Below the pieces are notes generated by a model, which saw only the letters and a list, made by a program, of their open reading frames with translations, was not told the origin of the DNA and searched no databases. From a candidate division WOR-3 bacterium (GTDB lineage Bacteria; Hydrothermota; Tepidihabitantia; SM23-42), in NCBI GenBank assembly GCA_029858255.1, contig JAOUFJ010000019.1:1-48625 (forward strand): 48,625 nt of DNA, in the 5' to 3' direction. Of this stretch, positions 33,847 to 41,870 are shown piece by piece; the stretch's first letter is position 1; every line of letters starts with the position of its first letter. Position numbers and translations under genes: made by a program.

Positions 33847-34552
33847 ATGAAATTACTCTTGATATTTGGGTGCATGGTTCTATCGCAAAATCATTTGGGT
33901 TTTGCCCGGGAGAGAAAAAGCGGTGTCCGTGGCGACCCGTTGGCGATTGCTGAAGCCGAGGCAATGGTCGCAACCATGGGCGGAATTGAAAAGTGTTCAT
34001 TTCGTTCACGAATGGTATCCTTGGTACAGGATCGATTCTTATGTTGAGAATGAGATACTCGACCTTACCGGCCCCCGGTCATGGGTAGAGGAGAAGAGTG
34101 AGGTTCAGCACAGGATACGAGCATACAGTCCGGAACACAAATACTGGTCGATCACTGACGGCAAGTTCGCGTTCGGTAGTGAAGAATCTTTCAAAAACGC
34201 CATGGAGCGGGCTCCCTACAGTGTCTACCGTATTGCCCGGGGCATTGCGATCGGTGATTCATACTATGAAGTACGGTTCGGTGAGGGAGACATACCGAGG
34301 AGCCGCCGGCTCGAATTCTACGGTCCGGACGGTGTCATGCACGGTTGGATAATATTGAACGCAAGGAAAGAGCCTCTGGTGTGGGCTACTACGCAATACC
34401 GATATACGTTCGGACCGATGAAGAGATTCGGAAATCTTCGAGTTCCAAATTGGGCTGTGTACGAAAACGGGGCGACCATGTACGAAATGATATCACTCAC
34501 TGGTAGTAATCAGCCTCCGGATCCTTCCTTGTTCGTGCCTCCTCGTGAGTGA
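33847..34552 (+). pseudogene. LolA-like exported protein, frameshifted
   Basis: The signal peptide and first 48 residues (MKLLLIFGCMVLSQNHLGFA ... EAMVATMGGIEK) are in one frame. The rest (VHFVHEWYPWYRIDSYVE through YEMISLTGSNQPPDPSLFVPP) is in the next frame, with the change at or near the A-run 33989-33992. Removing one base there joins them as GGIESVHFVHEW. The full product, about 234 residues, looks like an outer-membrane lipoprotein-sorting (LolA/LolB-like) beta protein. GGGAGG precedes the ATG at 33847. It is either a real inactivating mutation or a one-base sequence error; the good promoter, ribosome site and intact downstream frame favour a recent event or error. Confidence 0.7.
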
Positions 34553-34639
34553 CCGTTGGTAAAACAAGAAATTCAGAAGATTGGAGGATAGAAATAGTTT
34601 GTTTTTGTGCAGTGAGAGGAAAAGAGGCTAGCGGAGACA

Positions 34640-35128
34640 ATGGATATTCTTGAAATAATCTTGTTCATCGCCGCACTATTGATCATGATAATTGGCCTGG
34701 CTGGTGTTATTCTACCAGTGCTGCCTGGTATCCCACTCATCTTCGGCGCCACAGTCCTGTACGCAATTCTGACCCGGTTTGAAAATATAGATATCTATTT
34801 AATTCTTGTGTTTTCCGGTCTCACGATATTTGGTTTGATAGTCGACTACTTGGCAAATTATTTTTCCGTGAAGAAAATGGGTGGAACCAGAGCAGGTGCA
34901 CTAGGCGCGGTGATCGGTTTAATGATAGGAATTTTTGTTGGCTTGGTTTGGATCATTGTATTGCCGTTTGTATTTGCAGTTACGTTTGAACTGATAGCAG
35001 GCAGAGAAACACATCAGGCCTTGAAATCAGGTATTGGTTCTTTTGTCGGTTTGTTGTTCGGAGGACTCACGCGATTCATCATAGGTTGTGTGATGATCGG
35101 TATCTTCGTCTGGAAAGTTCTCTTTTAG
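34640..35128 (+). CDS. DUF456 membrane protein
   Basis: 162 residues with about five membrane helices. The first contains IMIIGLAGVILPVLPGIPLIFGA is cut here: the conserved part is GVILPVLPGIPLIF, typical of DUF456; KKMGGTRAGALGAVIGLMIG is the second conserved segment. Function unknown in the family. Ribosome site GCGGAG. It ends just before a 104-bp inverted-repeat element. Confidence 0.88.
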   Translation: MDILEIILFIAALLIMIIGLAGVILPVLPGIPLIFGATVLYAILTRFENIDIYLILVFSGLTIFGLIVDYLANYFSVKKMGGTRAGALGAVIGLMIGIFVGLVWIIVLPFVFAVTFELIAGRETHQALKSGIGSFVGLLFGGLTRFIIGCVMIGIFVWKVLF

Positions 35129-35132
35129 AGCA

Positions 35133-35236
35133 GGGATAGGCATACACTTTTAAACTTTCCTGCTTTGCAGGTCGATGACAGCGATAAAAGACAGATTACA
35201 GTGATAATAAAATTATGAAAAGTGTATGCCTGTCCC
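35133..35236. repeat. 104-bp MITE-like element with 19-bp inverted ends
   Basis: Left end GGGATAGGCATACACTTTT (35133-35151) pairs with the right end AAAAGTGTATGCCTGTCCC (35218-35236) at 18 of 19 positions. Inside lies CCTGC-TTT-GCAGG (35159-35171) and GATGACAGCGATAAAA, similar to text at 44350-44366. It sits between two converging genes, so it may also end transcription. Confidence 0.75.
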
Positions 35237-35243
35237 CGGGTAC

Positions 35244-36944
35244 TTATTTCACCATCACGATTTTTTCCTGAATTCTCTGCCCGTCGAATTCCATGACACA
35301 GAAGTACACGCCATTAGAAACAACACTATGGTTATCGTCGGTTCCGTCCCACATTACCGATGACTGATAACCTGGAACAGATATCTGCCCAAAATCCCTG
35401 ACCAGCCTGCCGCTCGCGTCGTATATTCTGAAACTGACACCTGTCTCGTTGTTCGCAATCCTGTTGTCCGTTATCTGATATTGTATATCTGTAGAATGGT
35501 TGAACGGATTTGGGTATATGTGGAGTTGTATCCTGTTGGCGATGACTGCATCGTTTTCTCCAATGCCTACCACGGTTTGGTATTTAGCTGTGGCCATGTC
35601 GTAGTATGTGCCTACCCCAATGCTTCGTCCGCAAACATAGATACCGCCCAGTGTGTCGACGTCAATATCCAGCGCAGTGTCAACACTGTCACAGCAGTTA
35701 TATCCCGCGACCCATTGCTCGACGCCGTCCGGATCATACATGATCGTGACATAATCGTTGACAGATGTTACGCCGCGGCTGATCCCTGTGACATAGATAT
35801 TGCCTAACTGGTCAACTGCCATGCATTTACCGCCGTCTTCCGTTGAGGGAGTATCATAATCGTTTGCCGGTCCGTTGTATCTTGTCACCCATTGCTGATT
35901 TCCAAGAGAGTCATACTTAATCGTAACTATGTCCGATCCAGTGCCGAGACCCTGACTTTGGCCGACGACGAAAACGTTGCCTTCAGCATCGGCTGCAATT
36001 CCATACCCGCCGTCGCTCAGACTTGTATCGGGATTGTTATACCGGGCAGTCCATTTTTCAGTTCCGAGCGAATCGTATTTTATCGTGATTATGTCGCCTA
36101 GCGTTCCCGTGCTTCTGCTCGATCCGGTCACGTATACATTGCCTACTGCATCGACTGCAATGTCTCGTGCCATATCAGTGCTGTCAGCTGTACCGTTGTA
36201 TGTTCTTGCCCAGACCGTATCGCCTGTCTCAGTATCATATTTTATTGTTATGTAGTCCCAACGCGTACCCGTACCATACGGGTTGACATGTCCAACGACA
36301 TAGATATGGCCGTTATTGTCGGCGATGACCTTGTACCCTTCGTCGCTGTAATTACCGGGCCCATTGAATAACGCGACCCACAATTGTGTGCCGCTTGAAT
36401 CGTACTTCACCGTGGCAATATCGTTCTGATAGGAAAGGGCCCTGCTGTATCCCGTGATATATACGTTTTCTTCTGAGTCGACAGTGACCCAGTTGGCAAA
36501 ATCGTAACCACCGCCTATTCCGTTGTACCTTCTTGTCCATGCGGTATCACCGTCTGGCTTGTACTTTATGGTGAAATAATCGCCTGAGCCCGAACTCATT
36601 GTATAGCCCGTAAGGTATAGTCTCCCTGATGGCCCTATTACTATTGAGTTTGCCCGCTCGTTGTAACTTCCCGGGTTGGCGAAATTCCTCACCCATGCGG
36701 TATCGCCGTTTGCCTTGTATTTTATCGTTGTCCAGTCATCCTCGGTTCCCGCGTTGTTAGTCTTGCCGGTGACATAGACGCGACCCTCGTTGTCGACCGT
36801 GAGGGCGTATGCCCAGTCTGATTCGGCCCCGGGACTGGTCCACCTGTTCACCCACACTGTGTCAACCAGTTGGGCAACCAGGAATGCGGGCGCCAGACAC
36901 ACCGCAAGGACCAGAATTGCAGTAACCGATCCTAGATTTTTCAT
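35244..36944 (-). CDS. Secreted SBBP-repeat protein with C-terminal sorting domain
   Basis: 566 residues. Signal peptide (ILVLAVCLAPAFLVAQ), then about nine tandem units of roughly 50 residues with the pattern VDxxGNVYVTGxSxG...DxxTIKYDSxGxxQWVxRYN, characteristic of SBBP (seven-bladed propeller-type) repeats. The last 85 residues carry YPNPFNHSTDIQYQITDNR, RIYDASGRLVRDFG and WDGTDD, the FlgD-like tail used for secretion or surface anchoring. Role on the cell surface is unknown. GGGAGG precedes the ATG. The tail is closely related to that of the protein at 28779. Confidence 0.93.
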   Translation of the reverse strand: MKNLGSVTAILVLAVCLAPAFLVAQLVDTVWVNRWTSPGAESDWAYALTVDNEGRVYVTGKTNNAGTEDDWTTIKYKANGDTAWVRNFANPGSYNERANSIVIGPSGRLYLTGYTMSSGSGDYFTIKYKPDGDTAWTRRYNGIGGGYDFANWVTVDSEENVYITGYSRALSYQNDIATVKYDSSGTQLWVALFNGPGNYSDEGYKVIADNNGHIYVVGHVNPYGTGTRWDYITIKYDTETGDTVWARTYNGTADSTDMARDIAVDAVGNVYVTGSSRSTGTLGDIITIKYDSLGTEKWTARYNNPDTSLSDGGYGIAADAEGNVFVVGQSQGLGTGSDIVTIKYDSLGNQQWVTRYNGPANDYDTPSTEDGGKCMAVDQLGNIYVTGISRGVTSVNDYVTIMYDPDGVEQWVAGYNCCDSVDTALDIDVDTLGGIYVCGRSIGVGTYYDMATAKYQTVVGIGENDAVIANRIQLHIYPNPFNHSTDIQYQITDNRIANNETGVSFRIYDASGRLVRDFGQISVPGYQSSVMWDGTDDNHSVVSNGVYFCVMEFDGQRIQEKIVMVK

Positions 36945-37020
36945 ATTTTCCTCCCTTATTTTGGCTTAATGAAGTCTGATACATAAAAAGGCTTGAACAG
37001 GGTTCCTCTCCGTACTCCAT

Positions 37021-37048
37021 ATGATATGCCCTGCTGCCTCAATGTCAA
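37021..37048 (-). promoter_or_regulatory. Promoter TTGACA-16-TATCAT
   Basis: On the - strand: TTGACA (37048-37043), 16-bp spacer, TATCAT (37026-37021), about 75 bp before the SBBP protein start. Confidence 0.65.
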
Positions 37049-37163
37049 GGGCTTCTTTGGAAACGGCGAACTTCCGTGCGGCAGAAATCAAGAAGATGGG
37101 AGGTCTTTAACAAGAAGAAGTCAGGAACTTAAGAGGGTAAGAAGTTGAGGTAAAATCCGGATG

Positions 37164-37208
37164 CGCTTAGATCGTTAATCTCGCTACTTTCGTTATTATC
37201 GCTAGCTT
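37164..37208 (+). repeat. 9-nt CGTTANTNY array, 5 units
   Basis: CGCTTAGAT, CGTTAATCT, CGCTACTTT, CGTTATTAT, CGCTAGCTT in register. Confidence 0.9.
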
Positions 37209-37284
37209 CTAGAGTTCTGAGCATCGTGTCTTCTCGTTGTTGGGCTACTGGCGTTTAGCGTGAGGCGTGAAGCGTAGGGTGTAC

Positions 37285-37314
37285 GGGGACAGGCATCTTA
37301 CGGAGCCAGTCCCC
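37285..37314. repeat. GGGGACAGG palindromic module
   Basis: GGGGACAGGCATC, TTA, CGGAGCCAGTCCCC; 30 bp, same as the copy at 19144 with two changes. Confidence 0.7.
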
Positions 37315-37379
37315 TTGGGGTGCGGTCCCCCACAATAACGGTGCCGCGTTAGGCATGTTGCGTCAAGTGTAGTGAGTGC

Positions 37380-37407
37380 TTGACTTCGTCCCGTGATTCT
37401 GGATAAT
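37380..37407 (+). promoter_or_regulatory. Promoter TTGACT-16-GATAAT
   Basis: Spacer 16 bp; the ribosome site of the barrel protein begins about 5 bp downstream, so the leader is very short. Confidence 0.6.
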
Positions 37408-37423
37408 TAATGGGGAGGTGAAA

Positions 37424-38167
37424 ATGAGAGTTATGATTTTGTTGTGTCTCTTCGCGGTTGGCAGCTTGGTGGCCGGTGATTTCCAGCATTTTGTGCTGGA
37501 TGTTGAATCAGGTATCACATTCCTCGGTTACAGTGATATCCAGATACCAAAATCGACCGGCACCTTGATATCGTTCTCCGATGAACTGGAGACCGACCCG
37601 GCATTTTTCATACGCGGACGGTTCACCTATTACTTTAATAAGGGTAACATGATATCAGTTCTCTTTGCACCGCTCACTCTGAATGCCGCTGGAAGCGTTG
37701 ACCACGACGTAGTATTCGAAGGAGAAACTTTCGCGGCAAATACTGCATTGAATACCGTGTATACATTCAATTCATACCGCCTGACCTATGAGCACCTCTG
37801 GTTTGTCGGCGAAAGATGGCGCTTGGGGTTGGGAATAACTGCAAAGGTCCGGGATGCAGCGATCAGTATTGCCGTTGCCGACTCGGCAAAGATTTCAGAG
37901 AAGACGGATCTGGGGTTCGTGCCGTTGATAAAATTCAGCGTCGCCTGGCAATTCATTCCAAAATTCGCTCTTGTTCTGGACGGCGACGCGCTTGCTGCTC
38001 CGCAAGGCCGGGCCGAAGATGTGTCCCTCGCGGTTCAGGGTGATGCCAGTCCAAATCTGTCGTTAAAACTTGGCTATCGTGTGCTTGAAGGCGGTTCGGA
38101 TATCGAGGAAGTATACAGTTTTACCTGGATAAACTATCTTTTCGCCGGCGCCACGCTAAGGTTCTGA
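37424..38167 (+). CDS. Probable outer-membrane beta-barrel protein
   Basis: 247 residues. Signal peptide MRVMILLCLFAVGSLVAG. The body alternates amphipathic strands (FFIRGRFTYYFNK, YRLTYEHLWFVGERWRLGLGI, FVPLIKFSVAWQFIPKFALVLDGDA, LSLKLGYRVLEGG) and ends in AGATLRF, a terminal Phe as recognised by the barrel assembly machinery. No family recognised. ATG 37424 is chosen over a GTG at 37418, which lies within the ribosome site. Confidence 0.82.
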   Translation: MRVMILLCLFAVGSLVAGDFQHFVLDVESGITFLGYSDIQIPKSTGTLISFSDELETDPAFFIRGRFTYYFNKGNMISVLFAPLTLNAAGSVDHDVVFEGETFAANTALNTVYTFNSYRLTYEHLWFVGERWRLGLGITAKVRDAAISIAVADSAKISEKTDLGFVPLIKFSVAWQFIPKFALVLDGDALAAPQGRAEDVSLAVQGDASPNLSLKLGYRVLEGGSDIEEVYSFTWINYLFAGATLRF

Positions 38168-38232
38168 GCCATAAGAAGTGGCAACCACTTGAAATCCACC
38201 ACTTCATTATTCGTATAATCCCGTTGAGGGTA

Positions 38233-38709
38233 ATGAGATTTATCGACAAGTATCTCCTGATGAAACCCGCGATAAGAATGGTCATTGAATGGCCGGTGTT
38301 GATTGCCTTTGGTATTCTTGGTGCGCTGTTCACACCCTGGAGGATCCCGCTCTTCCCTGTTTCGAATATTGTCGGCATCGTCGTTTTTGTCTCGGCGATG
38401 TCATTCCATATGAAGGGACACGCCGTCCATAAACAAGCAGATCAGGATTCTGAAAAGATCGAGGAACTGGTGACAGGCGGAATGTTTTCGCGCGTTCGTC
38501 ACCCCATGTACTCGAGTCTCATTCTGATTATCCTCGGCATGACCATTGCATCGGGAGTAGTAATAATGATTTTGCCAGCCGTGATCCTTTCGTTATTGAC
38601 CATCCTGACCGCGCTCAAGGAAGAAGAGTTCCTGATAAAAAAATTTGGGGGTGAATACAGGGAATATATGAAGCGAGTGCCGTATAGGTTTATACCGAGG
38701 ATTTTTTAA
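38233..38709 (+). CDS. Isoprenylcysteine/phospholipid methyltransferase-like membrane enzyme
   Basis: 158 residues, three to four membrane helices. The C-terminal part has the ICMT/PEMT signature VTGGMFSRVRHPMYSSLI followed by EEEFLIKKFGGEYREYMKRVPYR split by few residues; the RHPMY and late EE/Y motifs bind S-adenosylmethionine. It methylates an unknown lipid-like substrate. ATG 38233 is preferred (GAGG 4 nt upstream) over a TTG at 38224. A second member of the same family is at 40769. Confidence 0.86.
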   Translation: MRFIDKYLLMKPAIRMVIEWPVLIAFGILGALFTPWRIPLFPVSNIVGIVVFVSAMSFHMKGHAVHKQADQDSEKIEELVTGGMFSRVRHPMYSSLILIILGMTIASGVVIMILPAVILSLLTILTALKEEEFLIKKFGGEYREYMKRVPYRFIPRIF

Positions 38710-38775
38710 CAAAAAATGCGAATTTTGAAATTTGTCCAAATGATTTGTCACGAATGTGTCGGAAGGGAGTGTTAG

Positions 38776-39846
38776 ATGAAGTGTTTGAAATACGTGCTTC
38801 TGCTGGTAGGTGTTGTTATCTTTTTCTCAAATCTTGCTGTCGCCTGTACGACATTTTGTTTCATGAACAACGGTGAATGGGTGTACGGTAGAAACTATGA
38901 CTGGTACACCGAACACTGTTTGATAATGGTCAACAAACGAGGGGTAGCCAAGACCGCGTTGACTCGAGACGACCCCGCAAGTTGGGTGTCAAAATATGGT
39001 AGCATCACGTTCAACCAGTACGGCAGAGAGTTTCCGCTCGGCGGCGTGAACGAAGCCGGACTGGTCATTGAGATCATGTGGCTTGAGCAAACCGAGTATC
39101 CCCATCCCGATTCGCGAAAAGGACTGTCGGATCTGCAGTGGGTTCAGTATCAGTTAGACAACTGTTCGACTGTCGCTGAGGTGATTGCCAGCGATGATGT
39201 GGTAAGAATAACGGTCAGGCGCGCAACCCCGTTGCATTTCTTTGTTTGTGACCGTACTGGCAAGGCGGCCGCGATTGAATTTTTGGAGGGTGAGATGGTC
39301 GTGCACACCGGCCGTGATCTCCCGGTCTGTGCGCTCACCAACAATACTTATGCATATTCTCTTAAGCTCTTTGAAGAATACGGCGGTAATGAGACGACAG
39401 AGCCTTTTTCGTCGGCAAACAATTCGCTCAAGCGTTTTGTTTGGGCGGGCAATGGTGTGAAGCAGTGGAGTTCGAAAGGGGAAGATTCTCCTGTTGATCA
39501 TGCATTCGGGATCCTGGAGAAGGTTTCGGTGAGCCCGACCATGTTCAGGATCGTATATGACGTGGGGAATAGCCGCATCTATTACCGCTGCAAATCCAAT
39601 CCGGTTGTTCGTTATATCGAGTTCGATCATTTCGACTATTCGTGCGACAAACCGGTGAAGGTCCTTGATATTATTACCGGTAATGCCGGTAATGTGACCG
39701 GCCTATTCGTTGATTATACATACGAGGCAAATTATGATTTGATCAACAGATCATATGCGGACACAGAATTCCTCCAAGGAGTGCCGGATAGCCTGCGGGT
39801 GATGGTCGCGCGGTACCCCGAAAATATGCCATGTAGTGAGCAATAG
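38776..39846 (+). CDS. Exported choloylglycine hydrolase-family Ntn amidase
   Basis: 356 residues. The signal peptide (YVLLLVGVVIFFSNLAVA) ends exactly before Cys24, so cleavage would expose the N-terminal nucleophile (CTTFCF). The family pattern YGRNYDWY, FPLGGVNEAGLVIEIMWL, LTNNTYAYSL and GNSRIYYRC is complete, as in penicillin V acylases and related linear-amide hydrolases. Periplasmic cleavage of an N-acyl compound, such as an acyl-homoserine lactone or peptide amide, is inferred. GAAGGGAG ribosome site. Confidence 0.92.
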   Translation: MKCLKYVLLLVGVVIFFSNLAVACTTFCFMNNGEWVYGRNYDWYTEHCLIMVNKRGVAKTALTRDDPASWVSKYGSITFNQYGREFPLGGVNEAGLVIEIMWLEQTEYPHPDSRKGLSDLQWVQYQLDNCSTVAEVIASDDVVRITVRRATPLHFFVCDRTGKAAAIEFLEGEMVVHTGRDLPVCALTNNTYAYSLKLFEEYGGNETTEPFSSANNSLKRFVWAGNGVKQWSSKGEDSPVDHAFGILEKVSVSPTMFRIVYDVGNSRIYYRCKSNPVVRYIEFDHFDYSCDKPVKVLDIITGNAGNVTGLFVDYTYEANYDLINRSYADTEFLQGVPDSLRVMVARYPENMPCSEQ

Positions 39847-40020
39847 TACAGTTCATCGAGAATAGCATTATCTCTTCGGGCTTTGGACATAGTATCAGGG
39901 TGGAATTGTGATAATATCTGTGAGTTTGTCGTGAAGATTGGCTTTATCATACTGTCATGAACCGAACGATGGCTCTGATATTCAATCGAGTCACTCAATG
40001 GTTCATATCAAGGAGGTTGT

Positions 40021-40590
40021 ATGCAAAGCACGTTACGGATCTTTGTTGTCTGTGCTCTATTGGTTCTCGGCATTCAGATGTCGACAGCAGATACCATTGC
40101 GGAGCAAAATGTTTTGGACGAGGAGGTTGAGATGAGTAAGGCGTATACGTTCAACAGTGTAAACAACCCGCATGATGAACTGGCAGAAATTGAGAAAACA
40201 ATAAGAGCCAACATCGAGTGGGCAGTACATGATAAAGATACCGCGATGTCGTACTCAAGTATCGTGAATAACGATGAGTTGTTTTTCTTCCAGACCGATT
40301 CAAGGAGCACGATTAGAGGATTTGATGCTTTCAAAAATATGACCGAGAAGTTCTTTATGCGTGACGACTTCAAGGCGATCAAGGTCGTGATAAAAGACCT
40401 TCGCATTCACATGTCGCCGAGCATGAAGACGGCATGGTGGTCCTGCATACTAGATGACTATAACGAATTTCAGGGGAAACCAGCGAACTGGGAGAATGTA
40501 CGGTGGAGCGGCGTGCTGGAAAAGATAGACGGAAAATGGAAGATATTCCAGATGCACTTCTCCAAGGCGGAGGATCTGATCACTGAATGA
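40021..40590 (+). CDS. Exported NTF2/SnoaL-like protein
   Basis: 189 residues. Signal peptide IFVVCALLVLGIQMSTAD. From residue about 55 an NTF2-like fold is visible: EIEKTIRANIEWAVHDKD, the middle strand IRGFDAFKNMTEKFF and a C-terminal WSGVLEKIDGKWKIFQMHFS. Members are small enzymes or binding proteins; the ligand is unknown. AAGGAGG ribosome site. Confidence 0.87.
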   Translation: MQSTLRIFVVCALLVLGIQMSTADTIAEQNVLDEEVEMSKAYTFNSVNNPHDELAEIEKTIRANIEWAVHDKDTAMSYSSIVNNDELFFFQTDSRSTIRGFDAFKNMTEKFFMRDDFKAIKVVIKDLRIHMSPSMKTAWWSCILDDYNEFQGKPANWENVRWSGVLEKIDGKWKIFQMHFSKAEDLITE

Positions 40591-40597
40591 GAGGGAA

Positions 40598-40642
40598 CGT
40601 TCTATTCGCTATTCCCGTTATTTTCGCTATTATCGCTGCAAC
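40598..40642 (+). repeat. 9-nt CGTTANTNY array, 5 units
   Basis: CGTTCTATT, CGCTATTCC, CGTTATTTT, CGCTATTAT, CGCTGCAAC; begins 7 nt after the NTF2-like gene stop. A TCGAATTGCGAAATTG block follows at about 40728. Confidence 0.9.
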
Positions 40643-40768
40643 ACCATTTAGAATTCCCCTCGGGAGCTGCCTCGGGACACTGAATTCTGCGGCCAAACTT
40701 TGTACTTGGGCAGAATTCGTGTCGAAATTCGAATTGCGAAATTGTAATTTGGCTTCGTGGGAGGGTGA

Positions 40769-41311
40769 ATGATATTCTACCAGGATCCATTTTTTTGGGC
40801 GCTGATTAGTATGTTCTCCCTGGTCGGCGGTGGTGTGATAGTAAGCAGCAAGAAGTTGGGGAATTCTGTTATTTCCGGCGCGGTAATAGTGACCACATTC
40901 GTCTTAGCAAGGGGTATTCTTGTGCTGCCCTTCTGCCCGCAGCCTCGTTTCATCGCGAATGGCTGGAACTGGATTGTCGGTGGTGCGATATTTACCGTAG
41001 GATTGATCTTCAGTATCCCTGCTTTGTCGATCAAGCCGCTCACCAAGCCACATGGGCAGATGAAAATGGTGACAACGGGATTCTACGCGATCGTCAGAAA
41101 TCCGATATACCTGGGTGAAGTTCTCTGGTTTCTTGGTTGGGCCGTAATGTTCCGTTCCACTATCGGCCTGGCGCTCGTACCCTTGTGGTGGGTTGCACTG
41201 CTACTTCACACTCTGGTTGAGGAAGAGGCGCTTGAACATGCTCTAGGTGAGAAATATCTCGATTACAAAAGAAAGATACGCGGCCGTATTATCCCAGGCC
41301 TTCCGATATAA
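40769..41311 (+). CDS. Isoprenylcysteine methyltransferase-like membrane enzyme
   Basis: 180 residues with about five membrane helices. The SAM-binding signature TTGFYAIVRNPIYLGEVL and EEEALEHALGEKYLDYKRK near the end define the ICMT-related family. Substrate unknown. GGGAGG ribosome site. It shares the family, but not close sequence, with the enzyme at 38233. Confidence 0.88.
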   Translation: MIFYQDPFFWALISMFSLVGGGVIVSSKKLGNSVISGAVIVTTFVLARGILVLPFCPQPRFIANGWNWIVGGAIFTVGLIFSIPALSIKPLTKPHGQMKMVTTGFYAIVRNPIYLGEVLWFLGWAVMFRSTIGLALVPLWWVALLLHTLVEEEALEHALGEKYLDYKRKIRGRIIPGLPI

Positions 41312-41393
41312 AACAGAAGCTCCGCACCAGGAAACAATCCGGGTTGGTCTCCAGGTCTATTTTTCGATGTAAATTCCTTCTGTGGTGTATGAC

Positions 41394-41421
41394 TTGACAC
41401 GAAAATCTTAATTGTTATAAT
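41394..41421 (+). promoter_or_regulatory. Consensus promoter TTGACA-16-TATAAT
   Basis: Both hexamers perfect, 16-bp spacer; drives the 4-helix protein and radical SAM gene. Confidence 0.8.
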
Positions 41422-41489
41422 CGCTCAGTGTGTGATTGACGCAGACAGTATTCGTCGCGTCGTTATTCTGTAGAGAAAAGGAGAGTGGT

Positions 41490-41870
41490 ATGGAAATTGT
41501 GAATCTGTACGTAGCATGGGTATGTATGCTTGCAGGTGCCATATTCGGTGCACTGAGCGGTTTGTTTTTCCATAAACAGGAATGGATGGGCGGATACGGT
41601 TCATGGCAGCGTCGTATGATGCGCCTTGGCCATATATCATTCTTCGGACTTGCCTTCGTGAACTTCGCATTTGTCTTCACTGTATCCTATCTTGGTCTCA
41701 ATAACCATATTATCTTGCCGTCTCGGTTACTGGTCATAGGCACGTTGACCATGCCGCTCGTTTGTGTCCTTTCGGTCCATAGAACATTCTTCCGGCACTT
41801 CTTCTTCATTCCGGTATTGAGCATCATGGCGGCAATGATAATTTTTATAGTGAGGGGGTTAGTAACATGA
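41490..41870 (+). CDS. Four-helix membrane protein coupled to radical SAM gene
   Basis: 126 residues with four membrane helices (VAWVCMLAGAIFGALSGLFF, ISFFGLAFVNFAFVFTVSYL, LVIGTLTMPLVCVLSV, FIPVLSIMAAMIIFIV). No family recognised. ATG 41490 follows AAAGGAG; earlier in-frame starts lie outside the ribosome-site distance. It overlaps the radical SAM gene by 4 nt (ATGA), so the two are translated together and probably work together. Confidence 0.85.
   Translation: MEIVNLYVAWVCMLAGAIFGALSGLFFHKQEWMGGYGSWQRRMMRLGHISFFGLAFVNFAFVFTVSYLGLNNHIILPSRLLVIGTLTMPLVCVLSVHRTFFRHFFFIPVLSIMAAMIIFIVRGLVT

Larger units (their letters stand above)
36945..37423. other. Divergent intergenic region with array and module
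   Basis: Contains the - strand promoter (37021-37048), TAAGAAGTTGAGG-type text (about 37130-37150) also seen near 5595 and 28700, a 9-nt array (37164-37208), GCGTGAGGCGTGAAGCGTAG repeat text (about 37258-37277), a GGGGACAGG module (37285-37314) and the + strand promoter (37380-37407). No gene seen. Confidence 0.6.
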
